Positions 56,903-64,000 of a stretch of DNA of 64,000 nt are shown here, piece by piece. The DNA lies in assembly GCA_903813345.2 (NCBI GenBank), contig CAIIXF020000009.1, positions 15,018,347 through 15,082,346 on the forward strand, in the 5' to 3' direction. This DNA comes from Owenia fusiformis (Eukaryota > Annelida > Polychaeta > Sabellida > Oweniidae). The stretch's first letter is position 1. Every line of letters starts with the position of its first letter. The notes below the pieces were generated by a model that worked only from the letters and a program-made list of their open reading frames with translations, was not told where the DNA came from and did no database searches. The translations under genes were made by a program, and so were the position numbers.

Positions 56903-58838
56903 AGGACCCTGCATGCGCTAGCTACATTGGCTTTGCGTCTACAAATGTTCTGGATGTAAGCCCAGGACCATACATACTATGGCCCCGATAGCTGCACTGG
57001 GTACGTGGCTACAGAGGTTCTTGAGGTAAACATAGGAGCATGCATGCGTTGGCTACGCTAGCTACACTGGGTAGGCAGCTAGAGAGGTTCTGGAGGTAAG
57101 CCCAGTACCCCTTAGACCATGCATGCGGTGGCTACGCTATCTACACTGGCTTTACGGCTACAGAGGTTCTGGATATAAGCCCAGGACGATACATTCTGTG
57201 GCCCCGATAGCTGCACTGGCTACACAGCAACAGAGGTTCTTGAGGTACCCCTAGGACCATGCATGCGTTGGCTACACTAGCTACACTCGCTATGCAGCTA
57301 GAGAGGTTCTCGAGGTAAGCCCAGGACCATACATACTCTGGCCCCGATAGCTGCACTGGGTACGCGGCTATAGAGGTTCTTGAGGTAAACCTAGGAGCAT
57401 GCATGCGTTGGCTACACTAGCTACACTCGCTATGCAGCTAGAGAGGTTCTCGAGGTAAGCCAAGGACCATGCATACTGTGGCCCCGATAGCTGCACTGGG
57501 TATGCGGCTACAGAGGTTCTTGAGGTAAACCAAGGAGCATGCATGCGTTCGCTTACACTAGCTACACTGGCTATGCAGCTAGAGAGGTTCTCGAGGTAAG
57601 CCAAGGAGCATACATTCGGTGGTCAAGATAGCTACACTGGCTACGCGGCTACAGAGGTTCTTGAGGTAAACCTAGTAGCATGCATGCGTTGGCTACACTA
57701 GCTACACTCGCTATGCAGCTAGAGAGGTTCTCGAGGAAAGCCCAAGACCATACATACTTTGGCCCCGATAGCTGCACTGGGTACGCGGCTACAGAGGTTC
57801 TTGAGGTAAACCAAGGAGCTTGCATGCGTTGGCTACACTAGCTACACTGGCTATGCAGCTAGAGAGGTTCTCGAGGTAAGCCAAGGAGCATACATTCGGT
57901 GGTCAAGATAGCTACACTGGCTACGCGGCTACAGAGGTTCTTGAGGTAAACCTAGGAGCATGCATGCGTTGGCTACACTAGCTACACTCGCTATGCAGCT
58001 AGAGAGGTTCTCGAGGTAAGCCCAAGACCATACATACTGGGGCCCCGATAGCTGCACTGGGTACGCGGCTACAGAGGTTCTTGAGGTAAACCAAGGAGCA
58101 TGCATGCGTTGGCTACACTAGCTACACTGGCTATGCAGCTAGAGAGGTTCTCGAGGTAAGCCAAGGAGCATACATTCGGTGGTCACGATAGCTACACTGG
58201 CTACGCGGCTACAGAGGTACCCCCCTAGGAACATGCATGCGGTGGCTACGCTACCTTCACTGGCTTTGCGGCTACAGATGTTCTGGATGTAAGCCCGGGA
58301 CCATACATACTGTGGCCCTGATAGCTACACTGGCTACGCGGCCACAGAGGTAACCCTAGGAGCATGATGCGTTGGCTACGCTAGCTACACTGGCTGTGCA
58401 TCCAGAGAGGTCCTGGAGGTAAGCCCAGGAGCATACATCCGGTGGTCACGATAGTTACACTGGCTCTGGGGCTACAGAGGTTCTTGAGGTAACCCTAGGA
58501 GCATGCATGCGTTGGCTACGCTAGCTACACTGACTATGCAGCTTGAGAGGTTCTGGAGGTAAGCCCAAGAGCATACATCCGGTGGTCACGATAGCTACAC
58601 TGGCTACACGGCTACAGAGGTTCTTGAGGTACCCCTAGGTGGCTACGCTAGCTGCACAGGCTACGTGTCTACACAGGGTCTGGAGGTAACTGTAAGAATA
58701 TGCATGCGCTAGCTACGCTAACTACACTGGCTATGCAGCTAGAGAGGTTCTTGAGGTAAGCCCAGGAGCATACATCCGGTGGTAACGATAGCTCCACTGG
58801 CTACGTGGCTTAAGATTTCTTGAGGTACCCCTAGGACC

Positions 58839-58965
58839 ATTATACATGTCATGATATAGGGAGAAAATCAAAAAACTCAAGGCCTGTGTTACATTTGCTA
58901 ACTGTATATTGAATGCTCTTACTATGCTAGAATATTTTCTCTCACTATATCTTGACACTGTTTTA
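58839..58965. mobile_element. 127-bp MITE-like insertion, copy C site 2
   Basis: Flanked by AGGACC and followed by the site-2 monomer. Confidence 0.85.
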
Positions 58966-61948
58966 AGGACCCTGCATGCGTTGGATACGCTAGCTACATT
59001 GGCTTTGCGGCTACAAATGTTCTGGATGTAAGCCCAGGACCATACATACTGTGGCCCCGATAGCTGCACTGGGTACGTGGCTACAGAGGTTTTTGAGGTA
59101 AACCTAGGAGCATGCATGCGATGGCTAAGCTAGCTACACTGGCTATGCAGCTAGAGAGGTTCTGGAGGAAAGCCCAGTACCCCTTAGACCATGCATGCGG
59201 TGGCTACACTATCTACACTGGCTTTACGGCTACAGAGGTTCTGGATATAAGCCCAGGACGATACATTCTGTGGCCCCGATAGCTGCACTGGGTATGCGGC
59301 TACAGAGTTTCTGGATGTAAGCCCAGGACCATACATTCTGTGGTCCCGATAGCTGCACTGGCTTCGCTGCTACATAGGTTCTTGAGGTAAACCTAGGAGC
59401 ATGCATGCGTTTGCTACGCTAGCTACACTGGCTATGCAGCTAGAGAGGTTCTGGAGGTAAGCCCAGTACCCCTAAGACCATGCATGCGGCGGCTACGCTC
59501 TCTACACTGGCTTTGCAGCTACAGAGGTTCTGGATGTAAGCCCAGGACCATACATACTGTGGCCCCGATAGCTACACTGGTTACACGGCTACAGAGGTTC
59601 TTGAGGTAAGCCCAGGACGAAACATACTGTGAACCCGATAGCTGCACTGGGTACGCGGCTACAGAGGCTCTTGAGGTAAACCTAGGAGCATGCATGCGTT
59701 GGCTACACTAGCTAGACTGGCTATGCAGCTAGAGAGGTTCTCGAGGTAAGCCAAGGAGCATACATTCGGTGGTCAAGATAGCTACACTGGCTAAGCAGCT
59801 ACAGAGGTTCTTGAGGTACCCCTACGACCATTCATGCGGTGGCTACGCTAGCTACACAGGCTACGTGTCTACACAGGGTCTGGAGATATGTAAGAATATG
59901 CATGCGCTAGCTACGCTAACTACACTGGCTATGCAGCTAGAGAGGTTCTCGAGGTAAGCCAAGGAGCATACATTCGGTGGTCACGATAGCTACACTGGCT
60001 ACGCGGCTACAGAGGTACCCCCCTAGGAACATGCATGCGGTGGCTACGCTAGCTAGACTGGCTATGCAGCTAGAGAGGTTCTCGAGGTAAGCCAAGGAGC
60101 ATACATGCGGTGGTCACAATAGCTACACTGGCTACGCGTCTACAGACGTTCTTGATGTACCCCTAGGACCATGCATGCGATGGCTACGCTACCTATACTG
60201 GTTTTGCGGCTACAGATGTTCTGGATGTAAGCCCAGGACCATACATACTGTGGCCCCGATAGCTGCACTGGGTACGTGGCTACAGAGGTTCTTGAGGTAA
60301 ACCTAGGAGCATGCATGCGTTGGCTACACTAGCTACATTGGCTATGCAGCTAGAGAGGTTCTCGAGGTAAGCCCAGGACCATACATACTGTGGCCCCGAT
60401 AGCTGCACTGGGTACGTGGCTACAGAGGTTCTTGAGGTAAACCTAGGGGCATGCATGCGTTGGCTACGCTAGCTACACTGAATATGCAGCTAGAGAGGTT
60501 CTCGAGGTAAGCCCAGGACCATACATACTGTGACCCCGATAGCTGCACTGGGTACGCGGCTACAGAGGCTCTTGAGGTAAACCTAGGAGCATGCATGCGT
60601 TGGCTACGCTAGCTACACTGGCTATGCAGCTAGAGAGGTTCTCGTGGTAAGCCCAGGACCATACATACTGTGGCCCCGATAGCTGCACTGGGTACGTGGC
60701 TACAGAGGTTCTTGAGGTAAACCTAGGAGCATGCATGCGTTGGCTACACTAGCTACACTGGCTATGCAGCTAGAGAGGTTCTCGAGGTAAGCCCAGGACC
60801 ATACATACTGTGGCCCCGATAGCTGCACTGGGTACGTGGCTACAGAGGTTCTTGAGGTAAACCTAGGAGCATGCATGCGTTGGCTACGCTAGCTACAGTG
60901 AATATGCAGCTAGAGAGGTTTTCGAGGTAAGCCAAGGAGCATACATTCGGTGGTCAAGATAGCTACACTGGCTCCGCGGCTACAGAGGTTCTTGAGGTAA
61001 ATCTAGGAGCATGCATGCGTTTGCTACACTAGCTACACTCGCTAGGCAGCTAGAGAGGTTCTCGAGGTAAGCCCAAGACCATACATACTGTGGCCCCGAT
61101 AGCTGCACTGGGTACGCGGCTACAGAGGTTCTTGAGGTAAACCTAGGAGCATGCTTGCGTTGTCTACACTAGCTACACTGGCTATGCGGCTAGAGATGTT
61201 CTCGAGGTAAGCCCAGGACCATACATACTGTGGCCCCGATAGCTGCACTGGGTACGTGGCTACAGAGGTTCTTGAGGTAAACCTAGGAGCATGCATGCGT
61301 TGGCTACACTAGCTACATTGGATATGCAGCTAGAGAGGTTCAGGAGGTAAGCCCAGTACCCCTTAGACGATGCATGCGGTGGCTACGCTATCTACACTGG
61401 CTTTGCCGCTACAGAGGTTCTGGATGTAAGCCCAAGACGATACATTCTGTGGCCCCGATAGCTGCACTGGCTACGCGGCAACAGAGGTTCTTGAGGTACC
61501 CCTAGGACCATGCATGCGGTGGCTACGCTACCTACACTGGCTTTGCGGCTACAGATGTTCTAGATGTAAGCCTAGGACGAAACATACTGTGACCCCGATA
61601 GCTGCACTGGCTACGCGGCTACAGATGTTCTTGAAGTAAACCTAGGAGCATGCATGCGTTGGCTACGCTGGCTACACTGGCTATGCAGCTAGAGAGGTTC
61701 TCGAGGTAAGCCAAGGACCATACATACTGTGGCCCCGATAGCTGCACTGGGTACGCGGCTACAGAGGTTCTTGAGGTAAACCAAGGAGCATGCATGCGTT
61801 GGCTACACTAGCTACACTGGCTATGCAGCTAGAGAGGTTCTCGAGGTAAGCCAAGGAGCATACATCCGGTGGTCAAGATAGCTACACGGCTACGCGGCTA
61901 CAGAGGTTCTTGAGATACCCCTAGGACCATTCATGCGGTGGCTACGCT

Positions 61949-64000
61949 AGCTATATAGGCTACGTGTCTACACAGGGTCTGGAGATATGTAAGAATATGC
62001 ATTCGCTAGCTACGCTAACTACACTGGCTATGCAGCTAGAGAGGTTCTTGAGGTAAGCCCAGGACCATACATACTGTGGCCCCGATAGCTGCACTGGGTA
62101 CGTGGCTACAGAGGTTCTTGAGGTAAACCTAGGAGCATGCATGCGTTGGCTACACTAGCTACACTGGCTATGCAGCTAGAGAGGTTCTCGTGTAAGCCCA
62201 GGACCATACATACTGTGGCCCCGATAGCTGCACTGGGTACGTGGCTACAGAGGTTCTTGAGGTAAACCTAGGAGCATGCATGCGTTGGCTACACTAGCTA
62301 TGCAGCTAGAGAGGTTCTCGAGGTAAGCCCAGGACCATACATACTGTGGCCCCGATAGCTGCCCTGGGTACGTGGCTACAGAGGTTCTTGAGGTAAACCT
62401 AGGAGCATGCATGCGTTGGCTACGCTAGCTACACTGAATATGCAGCTAGAGAGCTTCTCGAGGTAAGCCCAGGACCATACATACTCTGGCCCCGATAGCT
62501 GCACTGGGTACGCGGCTATAGAGGTTCTTGAGGTAAACCTAGGAGCATGCATGCGTTGGCTACACTAGCTACACTCGCTATGCAGCTAGAGAGGTTCTCG
62601 AGGTAAGCCCAGGACCATACATACTGTGGCCCCGATAGCTGCACTGGGTACGCGGCTACAGAGGTTCTTGAGGTAAACCAAGGAGCCTGCATGCGTTCGC
62701 TTACACTAGCTACACTGGCTATGCAGCTAGAGAGGTTCTCGAGGTAAGCCAAGGAGCATACATTCGGTGGTCAAGATAGCTACACTGGCTACGCGGCTAC
62801 AGAGGTTCTTGAGGTAAACCTAGGAGCGTTCATGCGTTGGCTACACTAGCTACACTCGCTATGCAGCTAGAGAGGTTCTCGAGGAAAGCCCAAGACCATA
62901 CATACTGTGGCCCCGGTAGCTGCACTGGGTACGCGGCTACAGAGGTTCTTGAGGTAAACCAAGGAGCATGCATGCGTTGGCTACACTAGCTACACTCGCT
63001 ATGCAGCTAGAGAGGTTCTCGAGGAAAGCCCAAGACCATACATACTGTGGCCCCGATAGCTGCACTGGGTTCGCGGCTACAGAGGTTCTTGAGGTAAACC
63101 AAGGAGCTTGCATGCGTTGGCTACACTAGCTACACTGGCTATGCAGCTAGAGAGGTTCTCGAGGTAAGCCAAGGAGCATACATTCGGTGGTCAAGATAGC
63201 TACACTGGCTACGCGGCTACAGAGGTTCTTGAGGTAAACCTAGGAGCATGCATGCGTTGGCTACACTAGCTACACTCGCTATGCAGCTAGAGAGGTTCTC
63301 GAGGTAAGCCCAAGACCATACATACTGGGGCCCCGATAGCTGCACTGGGTACGCGGCTACAGAGGTTCTTGAGGTAAACCAAGGAGCATGCATGCGTTGG
63401 CTACACTAGCTACACTGGCTATGCAGCTAGAGAGGTTCTCGAGGTAAGCCAAGGAGCATACATTCGGTGGTCACGATAGCTACACTGGCTACGCGGCTAC
63501 AGAGGTACCCCCCTAGGAACATGCATGCGGTGGCTACGCTACCTTCACTGGCTTTGCGGCTACAGATGTTCTGGATGTAAGCCCGGGACCATACATACTG
63601 TGGCCCTGATAGCTACACTGGCTACGCGGCCACAGAGGTAACCCTAGGAGCATGATGCGTTGGCTACGCTAGCTACACTGGCTGTGCATCCAGAGAGGTC
63701 CTGGAGGTAAGCCCAGGAGCATACATCCGGTGGTCACGATAGTTACACTGGCTATGGGGCTACAGAGGTTCTTGAGGTAACCCTTGGAGCATGCATGCGT
63801 TGGCTACGCTAGCTACACTGACTATGCAGCTTGAGAGGTTCTGGAGGTAAGCCCAAGAGCATACATCCGGTGGTCACGATAGCTACACTGGCTACACGGC
63901 TACAGAGGTTCTTGAGGTACCCCTAGGTGGCTACGCTAGCTGCACAGGCTACGTGTCTACACAGGGTCTGGAGGTAACTGTAAGAATATGCATGCGCTAG
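61949..64000. repeat. Higher-order repeat copy D (partial, runs off the window)
   Basis: Matches the first 2 kb of copies A-C in monomer type order. It does not reach the first MITE site. Confidence 0.85.

Larger units (their letters stand above)
51629..61948. repeat. Higher-order repeat copy C (10320 bp)
   Basis: Same variant order. MITE insertions at 56777 and 58839 are 2062 bp apart. A segment of about 1.17 kb is duplicated in tandem (see markers near 54655 and 55828), while other parts are shorter than in A. Confidence 0.85.
29501..64000. repeat. Complex satellite: 70-bp monomers, 140-bp dimers, 10-11-kb higher-order repeat
   Basis: The whole 34.5 kb is built from 70-bp monomers. Type A contains GAGGTAAGCCCAGGACCATA, TGGCCCCGATAGCTGCACT and GGCTACAGAGG. 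Type B contains GAGGTAAACCTAGGAGCATG, ATGCGTTGGCTACACTAG and CAGCTAGAGAGG. My consensus A and B align without gaps at 52 of 70 positions. They alternate to give an exact 140-bp period in regular stretches (for example 30061, 30201, 30341). Within a monomer a nonamer-like period remains (GGCTACACT, AGCTACACT, GGCTATGCA). Variant monomers with GGAGATATGTAAGAATATGC or TTCTGGATGTAAGCC mark fixed places. Frames of 60-128 codons on either strand are by-products of few stops. Chromosomal role unknown. Confidence 0.97.

Noticed and set aside
29501-64000. Repeated open frames of 60-128 codons in the satellite (for example 46407-46793 minus)
   Set aside because: 70 and 140 are not multiples of three, so the frame changes with each unit; the frames exist because the monomer has few stops. 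The same peptides recur only because the DNA recurs.
29501-64000. Satellite as a CRISPR array
   Set aside because: There are no short identical repeats separated by unique spacers; the units are contiguous and the context is eukaryotic.
29501-64000. Satellite monomer as a tRNA-derived unit (TAGCTACACTGG as A-box, AGGTTCTCGAGG as B-box)
   Set aside because: The A-box match lacks the central AG, the boxes are too close together, and no cloverleaf stems form.

Overview
The window looks like non-coding, transposon-riddled DNA from an animal, probably a marine invertebrate and plausibly a mollusc (an inference from repeat style only). The left 29 kb is AT-rich and has no intact gene. It holds decayed DNA transposons with readable terminal inverted repeats and target-site duplications, LINE and Penelope-like reverse transcriptase relics, fold-back elements, minisatellites, and one convincing spliced exon: a single ankyrin repeat most like proteasome chaperone PSMD10/gankyrin (24524-24622, +).

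Layout of 1-29000. At 411-3537 is a DNA transposon carrying a broken gene of a widespread transposon-like protein family that I cannot name; another relic of that family lies at 28645-28985. A hAT-like repeat occurs at 3592-4222 and, inverted, at 25053-25688. At 4275-6600 are a small MITE, a LINE endonuclease fragment and two inverted minisatellite arrays. A Mutator-like element occupies 8971-14647 (about 0.1 kb inverted termini, perfect 9-bp duplication) and contains a nested mariner/pogo-type element, a pogo MITE, a tandem array and a tRNA-like relic. At 15460-18360 are tandem and hairpin repeats. A minus-strand LINE (18602-20806) is interrupted by a 482-bp MITE at 19417 and abutted by a 2.06-kb inverted-repeat element at 20807. 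A Penelope-like fragment (23346-23820), the exon, and further fold-back and direct repeats follow.

After a 500-N gap (29001-29500), everything to 64000 is one complex satellite. The basic monomer is 70 bp. Two diverged monomers (about 74% identical by hand count of my consensus) form a 140-bp dimer, and these are organised into a higher-order repeat of about 10.3-11.3 kb present three times, plus partial copies at both ends. A 127-bp MITE-like insertion with a 6-bp flanking duplication sits twice in every higher-order copy (six in all), so it inserted before amplification. The satellite is richer in GC (about 54% in consensus) than its surroundings. No reading frame in it can be a repeated protein, because neither 70 nor 140 is a multiple of three.

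The most unusual structure is this nested satellite with its captured MITE and a consensus-like 5' splice-donor motif (GAG/GTAAGC or GAG/GTAAAC) in nearly every monomer. All family assignments come from reading the sequence and from memory of protein families; no search was run.
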